A DNA stretch of 64,000 nt from JANOYJ01 sp963792485 (GTDB lineage: Bacteria > Pseudomonadota > Alphaproteobacteria > Rhizobiales > Rhizobiaceae), in contig CAWBWL010000014.1 of assembly GCA_963792485.1 (NCBI GenBank), forward strand, positions 185,959-249,958, read 5' to 3'. Shown here piece after piece: positions 18,384 to 27,392 of the stretch; position 1 is the stretch's first letter, and each line of letters starts with the position of its first letter. The notes beneath the pieces were generated by a model. That model was not told the origin of the DNA, did not search any database, and saw only the letters and a list, made by a program, of their open reading frames with translations. The position numbers and the translations under genes are program-made.

Positions 18384-19100
18384 CTATCTGGATGCTTCAA
18401 GAATCACGCGATGGCTTCCGTCTTCCTTTGGCCGGTCTGCCGCCATATGGCGACCGGTGACGATGTAATAGACGGTCTCTGCAATATTGGTCGCGTGATC
18501 ACCAATGCGCTCGACATTTTTGGCGCAGAACAGAAGATGCGTGCAGGAGGAAATATTGCGCGGGTCTTCCATCATATAGGTGAGGAGTTCGCGGAAGAGC
18601 GATGTGTACATGGCGTCAATCTCGTCATCGCGGTTGCGCAAAACGTCAAGCGCTTCAACCGAGCGCGACGCATAGGCGTCCAGGACATCGGACAACTGCC
18701 TGAGCGCAAGGCCAGCGAGGCTTTCAAGGCCGCGGAATATTTTCAGCGGGTGTTTGGTCTCGGAGACCGCGACATTGCGCTTGGCTATGTTCTTACCCAT
18801 ATCGCCGACCCGCTCAAGATCGCCTGATATGCGGATCGCGCCAATGATCTCGCGCAAATCGCTCGCCATGGGTTGCCGCTTTGCAATCGTCGCGATTGCG
18901 CGCTCATCAAGTTCGCGCTGGGTGTCATCCAGAAACTGATCATCGGCGATCACTTGCCTGGCAAGCTCGGTATCCCCCCGCACCAGCGCCTTGACGGACT
19001 GATCAACCATGCGCTCGGCGTGGCCGCCCATCTCGGCGATCTTCTGGGCGAGGAATTTCAGTTCTTCATCATAGGATCGGACGGTGTGTTGGGACAGCAT
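18384..19100 (-). CDS. phoU: PhoU phosphate-signalling regulator
   Basis: 238 residues, all helical, with two PhoU repeats: AEMGGHAERMVDQSVKALVRGDTELA..VIADDQFLDDTQRELDERAI, and later DPRNISSCTHLLFCAKNVERIGDHATNIAETVYYIVTG. The E(R)xGDxxxNI motif occurs in both repeats (DLERVGDMGKNIAKR and NVERIGDHATNIAE). It relays transport state from the Pst permease to PhoR. Located between pstB and phoB. Confidence 0.96.
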   Translation of the reverse strand: MLSQHTVRSYDEELKFLAQKIAEMGGHAERMVDQSVKALVRGDTELARQVIADDQFLDDTQRELDERAIATIAKRQPMASDLREIIGAIRISGDLERVGDMGKNIAKRNVAVSETKHPLKIFRGLESLAGLALRQLSDVLDAYASRSVEALDVLRNRDDEIDAMYTSLFRELLTYMMEDPRNISSCTHLLFCAKNVERIGDHATNIAETVYYIVTGRHMAADRPKEDGSHRVILEASR

Positions 19101-19129
19101 GAGTGGTTCCTTCAGCGTGTCTGTCTATG

Positions 19130-19980
19130 TCAGCCAAAGCGGCCGGTGATATAGTCTTGTGTGCGTTTCTGCGTTGGATTGGAGAACATCATCTCCGTCG
19201 GCCCCTCTTCCACGAGCACACCAAGATGGAACATCGCCGTGCGCTGCGACACGCGCGCCGCCTGCTGCATGGAGTGGGTCACAATGACGATGGTGAAGTT
19301 TTCCCGCAGTTCATCGATCAGCTCCTCGATCTTGGCGGTTGCGATCGGGTCAAGCGCCGAACATGGCTCATCCATCAGAATGATTTCCGGGTTCACGGCA
19401 ATGGCGCGCGCAATGCAAAGCCGCTGCTGCTGACCGCCGGAGAGGCTGGTGCCGGAATGCTCGAGCCGGTCCTTCACTTCTTCAAAAAGCCCGGCCTTTT
19501 TCAGAGCTGGCGACAACCGCCTCCTCAAGCTCCGCTTTGTCTTGGTAAGGCCATGGATGCGCGGGCCATATGCGACGTTCTCGAATATCGATTTTGGAAA
19601 AGGATTGGGCTTTTGAAACACCATGCCGACATTGGCGCGCAGTTGCACCACATCCAGTGCCTGGATCATAGATATTCTCGACCATCAATTTCGATCTTGC
19701 CCGTCACCCGGCAGGTCGGCAATCGTGTCATTCATCCGGTTGATGGCACGCAGGAACGTTGACTTGCCGCAGCCCGAAGGTCCGATAAACGCCGAAACGC
19801 TGCGCGCAGGGATATCTATGGAAAGGTCCTTGATGGCTTGCTTTTCGCCATAATACACATCAACATTGCGCGCCTTGATTTTCATTTTGGCGGCGGGATC
19901 AGCGGCCTTGACTTCCACTGGCTTGGGTTTGCACTTTTTGCCATAATGGCAGCTTTGCTCTTCTTGGTCATCGCGTCCAT
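19130..19980 (-). pseudogene. pstB: Phosphate ABC transporter ATP-binding protein PstB, several frameshifts
   Basis: Three frames together give a full PstB. The start is ATG 19980 (MDAMTKKSKAA). A break near 19950 leads to VEVKAADPAAKMKIKARNVDVYYGEKQAIKDLSIDIPARSVSAFIGPSGCGKSTFLRAINRMNDTI (Walker A). Another break falls near 19690 before LDVVQLRANVGMVFQKPNPFPKSIFENVAYGP. A further pair at about 19540 and 19505 hides KAELEEAVVAS before LKKAGLFEEVKDRL. The signature LSGGQQQRLCIARAIAV, Walker B EIILMDEPCSALDP and the end DYITGRFG are intact. Such a density of single-base shifts in an otherwise perfectly conserved gene suggests sequence errors rather than decay. Confidence 0.88.
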
Positions 19981-20001
19981 CTCAAAGCGTCCTTGTGTAC
20001 A

Positions 20002-21504
20002 CTTACCAGCGGCGTTCGAAGCGCTTGCGCAGGTAAATCGCGGTCAGCGTTCAAACAAAATAGCACAACGAGCAAAACCATAATTGCAGCTGCCGTGCGG
20101 GATTGAAATCCGATCTCCGGAAGATCCGACCAGAGAAATATCTGCACCGGCATAACCGTTGCTGCCTCGGTGAAACTCGCCGGAACATCGACAATAAAGG
20201 CGATCATGCCGATCATCAGCAAGGGCGCAGATTCACCAAACGCCCGCGCAATCCCCAAAATCGCGCCGGTGAGTATGCCAGGGATAGCGAGCGGCAAGAC
20301 GTGGTGGAACACCGCTTGCTGATGCGAAGCGCCGACGCCAAGCGCAGCTTCCTTTATCGACGGCGGCACCGAACGGAATGCCGCGCGCGAGGCGATGATG
20401 ATGGTTGGCAAGACGAGAAGCGCCAGCACCAATCCGCCGACGAGCGGTGCTGAACGTGGCATTCCGAAGAAATTCAGGAACACGGCAAGGCCGAGCAGAC
20501 CGAAAATGATGGATGGGACTGCGGCGAGGTTGTTGATGTTTACTTCGATAATGTCTGTAAGCCTGTTTTTCGGCGCAAATTCCTCAAGATAAAGCGCCGC
20601 CGCAACGCCGACCGGCAGACAGATTGACAGCGTAACCGCGAGGACCAGCAGCGAGCCAATCAGCGCCCCCCTTATGCCGGCGAGTTCCGGTGCGCGCGGA
20701 ATCGCCTGACGTAAAGAAGCGCCAGGAAAAGCCGCGCGACACCGCGCCTTGCTCTTTCAGCTGATTCCATCCAGACTATTTCGCGATCACTTGAGCGGCG
20801 GTCGGATTCTTTGTTCGACAGGGTCATTGTGCTCCATTTGCCAGCGGGCGCAATGCCTTCAGCAGAAGGTTTCTCAATCGCCTCGGCCTGTGCGACACCG
20901 CCTTCAACGGAGGCAATTCTAAACGCGCCGCCATTGGCGCGGACGATTTCGCCTGCCGCCAGCGCACTTTTGCTGGTAAGGGCGTAGCCCTCGCCTGAGG
21001 GTGCGATGAGAGGTCTCCCTCGCCGGGCTTGATGGATGCTTTCGTTTGGAACCCCTTAAATACAGGTCGGCGTCGCCGGACAGCAGGGCAGGGACATTCA
21101 CTTTTGTGCCGATCAATTTCGGGTCGGCAATCACGGCATTGCGTAGCCATTCGCCTGCGCCTTGGGACAGCAGGCCTCTTAGTTCTTGCCGTCCGGCGCG
21201 GTCGGTGACAGCCGGAAAATTCTCGCGAAGCCCGTCGCGCATCAACGTTTGAAAGTCCGCCGCCGCAATATTGCTGGCATCAACCTGGGCAGGGCTCGAC
21301 GAGCACATCGATTGTTGCAGTGTGCTCCGTGAAGGCTGGAAGCCCTTGCCGACAATGTCGATAACAAGGAAAATCAGGAAAAGGGCGGTGACCAGCAGTG
21401 CCGCCAGCCCGTAGGAGCGGAACCTGCGCTCGGTGCGAATAGCGTTTGGCGACCAGTTCTGCGCTGCCCTTCACAGTTTGGCGTTGAATAGTGGTGTCAG
21501 TCAT
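20002..21504 (-). pseudogene. pstA: Phosphate ABC transporter permease PstA, many frameshifts
   Basis: Reading across frames gives the long rhizobial PstA (~480 residues). It begins MTDTTIQRQTVKGSAELVAKRY at 21504. The periplasmic part has DASNIAAADFQTLMRDGLRENFPAVTDRAGRQELRGLLSQGAGEWL, then NQLKEQGAVSRGFSWRFFTSGDS, then GALIGSLLVLAVTLSICLPVGVAAALYLEEFAPKNR. EVNINNLAAVPSIIFGLLGLAVFLNFFG and PTIIIASRAAFRSVPPSIKEAALGVGAS lead into the EAA loop region. After an extra base near 20050 the end is AIYLRKRFERRW. At least five shifts are needed. The start overlaps the pstC stop by 8 bp, showing normal operon structure. Confidence 0.85.
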
Positions 21505-22690
21505 ATTGCTCACGATATTTCTGCACAACACGAAGTGCGATGTAATTCAGGATCAGGGTGAAGATGAAGAGTACAAGACCAAGGGCAAAGGCAGAGAGGG
21601 TTTTGGCAGAATCGAATTCCTGATCGCCGACCAGAAGCGTGGCGATCTGCACCGTTATCGTAGTCACGGCCGAAAGCGGATTGACCGTCAGGTTTGCCGC
21701 TAGCCCAGCCGCCATGACGACGATCATCGTCTCGCCAATGGCGCGCGAAATCGCGAGAATAAACGCGGACACAATGCCGGGCAGCGCAGCTGGCAATACA
21801 ACTCGCTTGATCGTCTCCGACTTGGTAGCGCCCATGGCATAAGAGCCATCCCGCAGAGACTGCGGCACCGCGTTGATCACATCATCCGACAGTGAGGATA
21901 TAAGCGGGATGATCATCATGCCCATGACAACGCCAGCCGCCAGCGCCGACTCTGAGGAAACCGATAGGCCGATGCTTTCGCCCCACCCACGTATCAAGGG
22001 CGCGACCGTCAGCGCCGCGAAAAATCCAAGCACAACAGTTGGAATGCCAGCGAGTATTTCCAAGACGGGTTTGGCGTAAGCGCGAATTTTTGGCGTGGCA
22101 TACTCCGCCATGTAGATTGCGGCGAAAAGCCCCAGCGGTCCGGCGATGCAAAGCGCGATCACCGTTATCAGCAATGTTCCAACGAGCAGCGGAATGAATC
22201 CGAAAGAGCCGGGCGTGGCAGTCGGCGCCCAATGCGTGCCGGTTAAAAACGCAATGGGCGAAATCTCGCGGAAAAACAGGATCGATTCAAGACCACTGAA
22301 AACACGATGCCGATAGTCACAAGAACTGCAAATGCCGCGCATGCCGCAAGAACCCAGAGCACTACGCGCTCGAACGTGTTGCGCGCCCGAAATCCGGCGA
22401 AATCCTGACTAGAACACCATCACCGAAGCGGCCCCTGCGGCTAGGGCGATCCATGCGAATATGCATGAGGCGAAATAGCGATGACCAAGCGCGACCACAG
22501 CCAACGGACTGTCAACAGGCCTACCATGGCAAGCAGAAGTCCATGATAGGATGGGAGCGAGTGAAGACTACTGCTTCCCGGCCTGCATGGACGGCAGCGC
22601 GGCTTCGTCCCAAGCGCGAAGGAGCCTCCAACCACAAACACCAGACGCTAGCGTAAAGACGAGTATCGACACGCGATTTCCCCTGGACAT
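21497..22690 (-). pseudogene. pstC: Phosphate ABC transporter permease PstC, N-terminal half frameshifted
   Basis: The C-terminal ~265 residues are in one frame: SGLESILFFREISPIAFLTGTHW, GLFAAIYMAEYATPKIRAYAKPVLEILAGIPTVVLGFF, the EAA-type SLRDGSYAMGATKSETIKRVVLPAALPGIV, and the terminal YREQYD. Upstream, other frames supply GFRARNTFERVVLWVLAACAAFAVLVTIGIVFSVV, LHSLPSYHGLLLAMVGLL, and a membrane start MSRGNRVSILVFTLASG from ATG 22690. At least three shifts are required. It forms the membrane channel for phosphate with PstA. Confidence 0.85.
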
Positions 22691-22773
22691 GCTGCGCGCA
22701 GGACTGCGCGCTTTCAGTAAACAGAGGATGGGACGGCCGGTACATCCGCGGCCGCCCCACGAAAACCAAGAGC

Positions 22774-23823
22774 TTATTTCAAGCCGTCAGCCTTCAGCAC
22801 TTCCATGCCGGTTGCAGCTGCCATCGTGGACTTTGCGGCATCTGCCGGCAGAGGGATCAAACCCTTGTCGGAGAGGTAACCTTCCTCGCCAATCGCCTTG
22901 TCGGAAACGAATTCGGCGACGAACTCGGCCATGCCCGGAACAACGCCAACATGCTGCTTCTTGGCATATACGAACAACGGACGCGCCACCTTATAGTCGC
23001 CTGAAGAAATCGTGTCGTAAGTCGGCAGGACGCCGTCGACCTCGATGCCTTCGATCAGATTGGCATTCTCCTCAAGGAATGAAAACCCGAAAATGCCGAG
23101 CGCGTCTTTATTCGCTTCGATCTTCTGGACGATGAGATTGTCGTTTTCGCCAGCTTCGACATACGCGCCGTCTTCGCGGATGCTCTTCCAGACACCTTCA
23201 AACGCCTTGGCGTCATCCTTCTTCAGAGCGGCTAGAGTCTCGAATTTTGCCGCGCCCGGCTCAAGCACGAGTTCGGCAAAAGAGTCGCGAGTGCCGGATG
23301 TTGGCGGCGGACCGAGCACTTCAATCTTCTTGGCTGGCAGCGAAGGATCAATGTCTGACCAATTCTTGTTCGGGTTTGGAATGAGCTTTCCGTCTGGACC
23401 GGGCACTTCCTTGGCCAGAGCCTGGAATACCTGCTGTTTGGTCAAGGCAAACTTAGTGCCGCCCTTGGCATGGGCGAGCGAAAGGCCGTCAAAACCGATC
23501 TTGATCTCAACAACGTCGGTGACGCCATTCTTGACGCAATCCTCGAACTCGCTTTTCTTGATCTGGCGCGAGGCGTTTGCGAAATCAGGGTGCCCTTCGC
23601 CGACGCCGGCGCAGAACAGTTTAAGGCCGCCGCCAGTGCCGGTCAATTCAACGACAGGCGTCTTCATGCCAGAAGCCTTGCCGAAATTTTCGGCGACAGT
23701 GGTCGTGAATGGATAAACAGTCGATGATCCAACGATGCGGATCTGGTCGCGCGCGGCGTGGGCAGCTGTCGCGAAAGCCGTAGCGGCAAGCAGCGCCGCA
23801 AATGCAGTTTTGTGAAGTGACAT
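22774..23823 (-). CDS. pstS: Periplasmic phosphate-binding protein PstS
   Basis: About 349 residues. The signal peptide (MSLHKTAFAALLAATAFATAAHA) is followed by the phosphate-binding loops IRIVGSSTVYPFTTTVAENF, VELTGTGGGLKLFCAGVGEGHPDFANASRQIKKSE and GPPPTSGTRDSFAEL. Two adjacent Met codons exist. The second, at 23823, is better spaced from GGGAG. It is the first gene of the pst operon, 82 bp downstream of the Pho box, and its own frame is intact although the three genes after it are broken. Confidence 0.96.
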   Translation of the reverse strand: MSLHKTAFAALLAATAFATAAHAARDQIRIVGSSTVYPFTTTVAENFGKASGMKTPVVELTGTGGGLKLFCAGVGEGHPDFANASRQIKKSEFEDCVKNGVTDVVEIKIGFDGLSLAHAKGGTKFALTKQQVFQALAKEVPGPDGKLIPNPNKNWSDIDPSLPAKKIEVLGPPPTSGTRDSFAELVLEPGAAKFETLAALKKDDAKAFEGVWKSIREDGAYVEAGENDNLIVQKIEANKDALGIFGFSFLEENANLIEGIEVDGVLPTYDTISSGDYKVARPLFVYAKKQHVGVVPGMAEFVAEFVSDKAIGEEGYLSDKGLIPLPADAAKSTMAAATGMEVLKADGLK

Positions 23824-23904
23824 CATATATCTCCCGAGAGATGTGAACCAAATGACCGCCCGGCGGGCTAGCCTGTAACCAGTTCTATTGATTGCTCCGT
23901 TAAC

Positions 23905-23938
23905 TTTTATGACAAAATGCCAACAGTTTTATGACAGT
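23905..23938 (-). promoter_or_regulatory. Pho box (PhoB-binding repeats) of the pst operon
   Basis: Read on the minus strand, three 11-bp repeats stand in series: CTGTCATAAAA, CTGTTGGCATT and TTGTCATAAAA. The first and third match the PhoB consensus (CTGTCAT with an A-rich spacer), and the 11-bp period is as required. The repeats lie roughly 80-115 bp upstream of pstS. Confidence 0.85.
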
Positions 23939-23961
23939 TTAACTATCTGATATAATTTAAC

Positions 23962-25149
23962 TTATCGATCAAATGCCGATATGCTCACAGGCCCGGGCGT
24001 TGGAAAGTTAACAACAAACTCAGCGCCATCACCTTGGCTTGAGATTATCTTGAGGCTCGCCCGGTGGCGCGTGAGTATGTGTTTTACAATAGCAAGGCCG
24101 AGGCCCGTCCCCTTCTGCGCCCGCGATGCGCCAGCATCGACGCGGTAAAACCGCTCGGTCAGTCTCGGTATGTGCTCCTCGGCAATTCCCGGTCCAAAAT
24201 CGCGGACCGAAAAGCGCGTCTCACCGGCCTCGTTGCGGAGAGACACAACGACCCGCCCTCCCGTTTGGCCGTATTTGCAGGCGTTCTCGATGAGATTTTC
24301 CGCGACCTGAATGAGTTCATCCCGCACGCCCGCGATGGGATAGCTCTCCTCCCTCAGGTAAGACTTTTCGATGGCAACGCCTAGGTCCGAGGCGAGGGGT
24401 CTCAGCGCATCAATCACGTCATCGCTGACCGCGCGCAGATCGACCCTCTTGTCGAGCGAGACAACGGGACGCATCTCAAGCCGCGACAGCGACAACAGAT
24501 CATCTATCAGCCGCGCCATCCGCTCGCCTTGCTGCTGCATGATATCGAGAAACTTGTCGCGCGCTACGGCGTCATTGCGCGCCGGGCCTTTCAGCGTTTC
24601 TATAAAGCCGGTCATGGATGCAAGCGGCGTGCGCAATTCATGGCTGGCATTAGCGACAAAGTCCGACCGCATCTGGTCCAGCCTGTGCTGCTCGCTGCGG
24701 TCACGCAGAAACACTGCGAAAAACTGTCCGCGGTCGTCCACTTTGGGCAGCGGCGCGACATCCACTCGAAGCCACTGTTCGGTTGGCGCGCGTTCAACTA
24801 GGTCAAAACTCGTTTTGCCTGCTTTCTCCAAAGCGCGGCCGATCGCCGACCGGAATTCCGGAGACCTGAATTTCAGAAAGAGGAGCGTGCCTCTGGCAAG
24901 TGACCCAAACGCTTTCTCGGCGGCAGGGTTTGCACCAAAGATGACGCCGCGCGCATCTATCACAATAACCGGCACCGGCGCGGCTTCGAGCACATCGTCA
25001 GCAAAAGTGTCGCTCTCAGTTGGTTTTGGAATGACTGAGGCGAGCTCGGTCCGATTTGCCTGACCAAAGAGTCGTGTGATGAGCGCCCCTGCGCCAAAGG
25101 CGATGAGCAAGAGTATGAATCCGGCCAGTCCAAAATCCATTCGCATCAA
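23962..25149 (-). CDS. phoR: Phosphate regulon sensor histidine kinase PhoR
   Basis: 395 residues. One N-terminal membrane helix (FGLAGFILLLIAFGAGALI) precedes a PAS domain (~51-150, PVPVIVIDARGVIFGANPAAEKAFG). The HisKA domain has His170 in FVANASHELRTPLASMTGFIETL. The HATPase has the N box ENLIENACKYG and the G boxes VRDFGPGIAEEHI and KGTGLGLAIVKHIL. Short-form PhoR topology. It lies upstream of the Pho box, so it has its own promoter separate from pstSCAB-phoU-phoB. Confidence 0.93.
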   Translation of the reverse strand: MMRMDFGLAGFILLLIAFGAGALITRLFGQANRTELASVIPKPTESDTFADDVLEAAPVPVIVIDARGVIFGANPAAEKAFGSLARGTLLFLKFRSPEFRSAIGRALEKAGKTSFDLVERAPTEQWLRVDVAPLPKVDDRGQFFAVFLRDRSEQHRLDQMRSDFVANASHELRTPLASMTGFIETLKGPARNDAVARDKFLDIMQQQGERMARLIDDLLSLSRLEMRPVVSLDKRVDLRAVSDDVIDALRPLASDLGVAIEKSYLREESYPIAGVRDELIQVAENLIENACKYGQTGGRVVVSLRNEAGETRFSVRDFGPGIAEEHIPRLTERFYRVDAGASRAQKGTGLGLAIVKHILTRHRASLKIISSQGDGAEFVVNFPTPGPVSISAFDR

Positions 25150-25225
25150 CCAACAGGATCACTCTATAGACGAACGGCAATCTGAATTCTAACGTGTTGG
25201 CAAGTGAAAACTGGAACGGCGACAA

Positions 25226-26194
25226 ATGGCCAAGGGTAAAGCAGGCGACAAGACCATAACAGCAAAGGCCGCGCCTCCCGCCGGCCCGCAACAAAAATCC
25301 GCTGCCGCGCCGGACGCGTCAGCAGCAAAGAGCAAAGGCGTCGAACTAACAATTGATGGCAAGAAGCGTGTCTTTGACATTGAAGATCCCAAACTGCCCA
25401 AATGGATCGACGATGCCAAGCTCAGTTCTGGCGGCTATCCCTATGCCAAAAAGCTCGAAAGCGATGAGGCCCTTGCGAAACTCGAAGCGCTGCAGATTGA
25501 ACTCGTCAAACTGCAAGAATGGCAGGCAAGCTCCAAAGCGCGGATCGTCGTGATCTTTGAGGGCCGCGATGCTGCCGGAAAAGGCGGCACGATTAATGCG
25601 GTGCGGGCTTACCTCAATCCGCGCACGGCCCGCAATGTTGCGCTCGCCAAGCCAAGCGATACGGAACGCGGACAATGGTATTTCCAGCGCTATGCCGCGC
25701 ACTTGCCCACCTCCGGCGAGTTCGTGACCTTTGACCGGTCTTGGTACAATCGCGCCGGGGTCGAGCCGGTTATGGGCTTCTGCACGCCGGAGCAGCACGA
25801 GGAATTTTTGCAGGAAGCGCCGAACTTTGAGAAAATGCTGGTCAGCGACGGCATTCATTTGTTCAAGTTCTGGCTCGACATTGGCCGCGAGACCCAGCTC
25901 AAGCGCTTCCACGACCGCCGCCATTCGCCGCTGCGCCATTGGAAATTCTCGCCGATGGACGTGGCGGGCATCGATAAATGGGACGCCTACACAAAGGCGC
26001 GCGACATCATGTTCGAGCGCACCGACACCAAGGCGGGGCCTTGGACAAGTGTGAAGTCCAACGACAAGGGCCGGGCGCGCATCGAGGTGCTGCGGCACAT
26101 CCTGTTGTCGGTCAATTATGACGAGCGGGATATGAAGGCGATTGGTGCGGCGGACGGGAAGATTATTGAGGGGGCGGGGAAGGGGAAGCGTTGA
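25226..26194 (+). CDS. ppk2: Polyphosphate kinase 2
   Basis: 322 residues. An Ala/Lys/Pro-rich N-terminal tail (1-38) precedes the PPK2 core. The Walker A-like P loop is EGRDAAGKGGT (112-122), the Walker B region is TFDRSWYNRAGVEPVMGF (Asp170), and the lid region is DIGRETQLKRFHDRRHSPLRHWKFSPMD. It transfers phosphate between polyphosphate and nucleotides. Single-domain proteins of this length belong to classes that favour NDP phosphorylation, but the class is not settled here. It is divergent from phoR by only 76 bp; I saw no clear Pho box there, yet the position suggests a link between phosphate sensing and polyphosphate use. Confidence 0.93.
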   Translation: MAKGKAGDKTITAKAAPPAGPQQKSAAAPDASAAKSKGVELTIDGKKRVFDIEDPKLPKWIDDAKLSSGGYPYAKKLESDEALAKLEALQIELVKLQEWQASSKARIVVIFEGRDAAGKGGTINAVRAYLNPRTARNVALAKPSDTERGQWYFQRYAAHLPTSGEFVTFDRSWYNRAGVEPVMGFCTPEQHEEFLQEAPNFEKMLVSDGIHLFKFWLDIGRETQLKRFHDRRHSPLRHWKFSPMDVAGIDKWDAYTKARDIMFERTDTKAGPWTSVKSNDKGRARIEVLRHILLSVNYDERDMKAIGAADGKIIEGAGKGKR

Positions 26195-26198
26195 TTTT

Positions 26199-26219
26199 TG
26201 CAATCAGATAATGATTGCA
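26199..26219 (+). promoter_or_regulatory. Palindromic operator of the hicAB module
   Basis: TGCAATC and GATTGCA form a perfect 7-bp inverted repeat around AGATAAT, 30 bp before the hicA start and 5 bp after the ppk2 stop. HicB antitoxins bind such dyads through their ribbon-helix-helix or HTH domain, so autorepression is expected. Inferred. Confidence 0.6.
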
Positions 26220-26248
26220 CTTTCTCGGAATTGTGATATTTTGCATTT

Positions 26249-26503
26249 ATGAACAGCAAGCAAAAGAAGGTGCTGGCCGCTGTTTTTGCCGATCCTGTTT
26301 CAGCTACGCTGGAATGGGCGGCAATTGAAAACCTGATTGTTTCAATTGGCTGCGAAGTGATTGAAGGCCGCGGATCGCGAGTAAGGTTTGCGCTTGGCCC
26401 AGAGGCGGAAACGTTTCACCGCCCTCATCCGGCAAAGGAAGCAAAGCGGTATCAGGTGCGGGCGGCCCGCGGTTTTCTGACAAGGATAGGCATAGTGCCA
26501 TGA
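26249..26503 (+). CDS. hicA: HicA-family mRNA interferase toxin
   Basis: 84 residues with the double-stranded-RNA-binding-like HicA fold: AIENLIVSIGCEVIEGRGSRVRFALG, then FHRPHPAKEAKRYQVRAARGFLTRIGI. The canonical catalytic GSH is GSR here, as in the subfamily with an FHRPHP motif, where a histidine of that motif may act instead. HicA cleaves mRNA unless bound by HicB. It ends in a 4-bp ATGA overlap with hicB. Confidence 0.85.
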   Translation: MNSKQKKVLAAVFADPVSATLEWAAIENLIVSIGCEVIEGRGSRVRFALGPEAETFHRPHPAKEAKRYQVRAARGFLTRIGIVP

Positions 26504-26844
26504 ATACAATGAGCTATGGCGGATATTCCGCTTTGATTGAATATGACGATGAAGATGGAATTTTTTTCGGAAAGCTTGCGGGCATCCGGGACGGTGTTGG
26601 TTTTCACGCCGACAATGTTGCTGATTTGAAAGCTGCCTTCCAGGAAGCGGTCGATGACTACATCGAGATGTGCGCCAAAATTGGCAAGTCGCCGCAAAAG
26701 CCTTATTCCGGAAACTTGATGCTGCGCATCGACCCATTGGTCCATTCAAAAGCCGCTCTTGCCGCCGAACTCGCCGGCAAGAGCCTCAATCAATGGAGCG
26801 AGGAAGCGCTCGACAGGGCGGCGACGAAGCGCGAGGCGGCTTGA
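26500..26844 (+). CDS. hicB: HicB-family antitoxin with ribbon-helix-helix tail
   Basis: 114 residues. The degenerate RNase H-like domain (YSALIEYDDEDGIFFGKLAGIRDGVGFHADNVADLKAAFQEAVDDYIEMC) is followed by a short RHH DNA-binding tail (GNLMLRIDPLVHSKAALAAELAGKSLNQWSEEALDRA). It neutralises HicA and probably binds the dyad at 26199-26219. Start ATG 26500 overlaps the hicA stop. Confidence 0.9.
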   Translation: MNTMSYGGYSALIEYDDEDGIFFGKLAGIRDGVGFHADNVADLKAAFQEAVDDYIEMCAKIGKSPQKPYSGNLMLRIDPLVHSKAALAAELAGKSLNQWSEEALDRAATKREAA

Positions 26845-26886
26845 TTTCCGGCGCAATCCGCGCCGGATTGGCAGCCATTTGAAAAC

Positions 26887-27360
26887 TCAATCCATCAGAT
26901 CAATCCGCCGGTGCACGCGGCCAACCTTGCGCCCGTCCTCCAGCGCGAAGTCCGGCTCATGGCGAATGTCGCGAAAGCCGATGCGCGCGTAGTAAGCCAG
27001 ACCCGGCAGGTTGTCGGCACGAATGGAGGCCATGACATAGCCCAGACTCTGCGCCTTGAGCGCCGTCAAGGTCAGCGCGAACAACGCGGTACCAATCCCC
27101 TTGGCCTGAAGGCCAGGCCGGACGTACGTGCCGATGTGCGCCTCACCCTCCCACTGCTCCACCGATTGCCAGCCGATGATGCGTCCGTCCTCCTCGGCGA
27201 CAACGGCTGAAAGCACATCAGGTCCGTCGATGGCCTGCTGGCGGGTCTTCGCCGCGTCAGTGGGCTGTTCATGCGCCGTCGTGCCGCCGATGGCGATGAT
27301 CTGATTGAGGAGCCCGGCCATGCCGGGGGCATCTTTTGGCAAGGCGCTGCGCACGATCAT
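26887..27360 (-). CDS. GNAT-family N-acetyltransferase
   Basis: 157 residues. It has the GNAT core, with acetyl-CoA-binding V(R)PGLQAKGIGTALFALTLTALKAQSLGYVMASI (the Q/R-x-x-G-x-G/A loop reads QAKGIG), then NLPGLAYYARIGFRD. The N-terminus is IRSALPKDAPGMAGLLNQIIAIGGTTAHE, the phosphinothricin-acetyltransferase-like subfamily. The substrate is unknown. Probably a single gene downstream of lysS on the same strand, 32 bp apart. Confidence 0.88.
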   Translation of the reverse strand: MIVRSALPKDAPGMAGLLNQIIAIGGTTAHEQPTDAAKTRQQAIDGPDVLSAVVAEEDGRIIGWQSVEQWEGEAHIGTYVRPGLQAKGIGTALFALTLTALKAQSLGYVMASIRADNLPGLAYYARIGFRDIRHEPDFALEDGRKVGRVHRRIDLMD

Positions 27361-27392
27361 TCTTATAACCCCGCTTGCTTCGCCATCCGGGC

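Noticed and set aside
19130..22690. Genuine decay of the pst transporter (loss of high-affinity phosphate uptake)
   Set aside because: pstS, phoU, phoB and phoR in the same cluster are perfect, and the broken genes keep family residues throughout in alternating frames, which fits indel errors better than relaxed selection.
25150..25225. A Pho box controlling ppk2 or phoR
   Set aside because: No CTGTCAT-like repeats with 11-bp spacing occur in this 76-bp gap.
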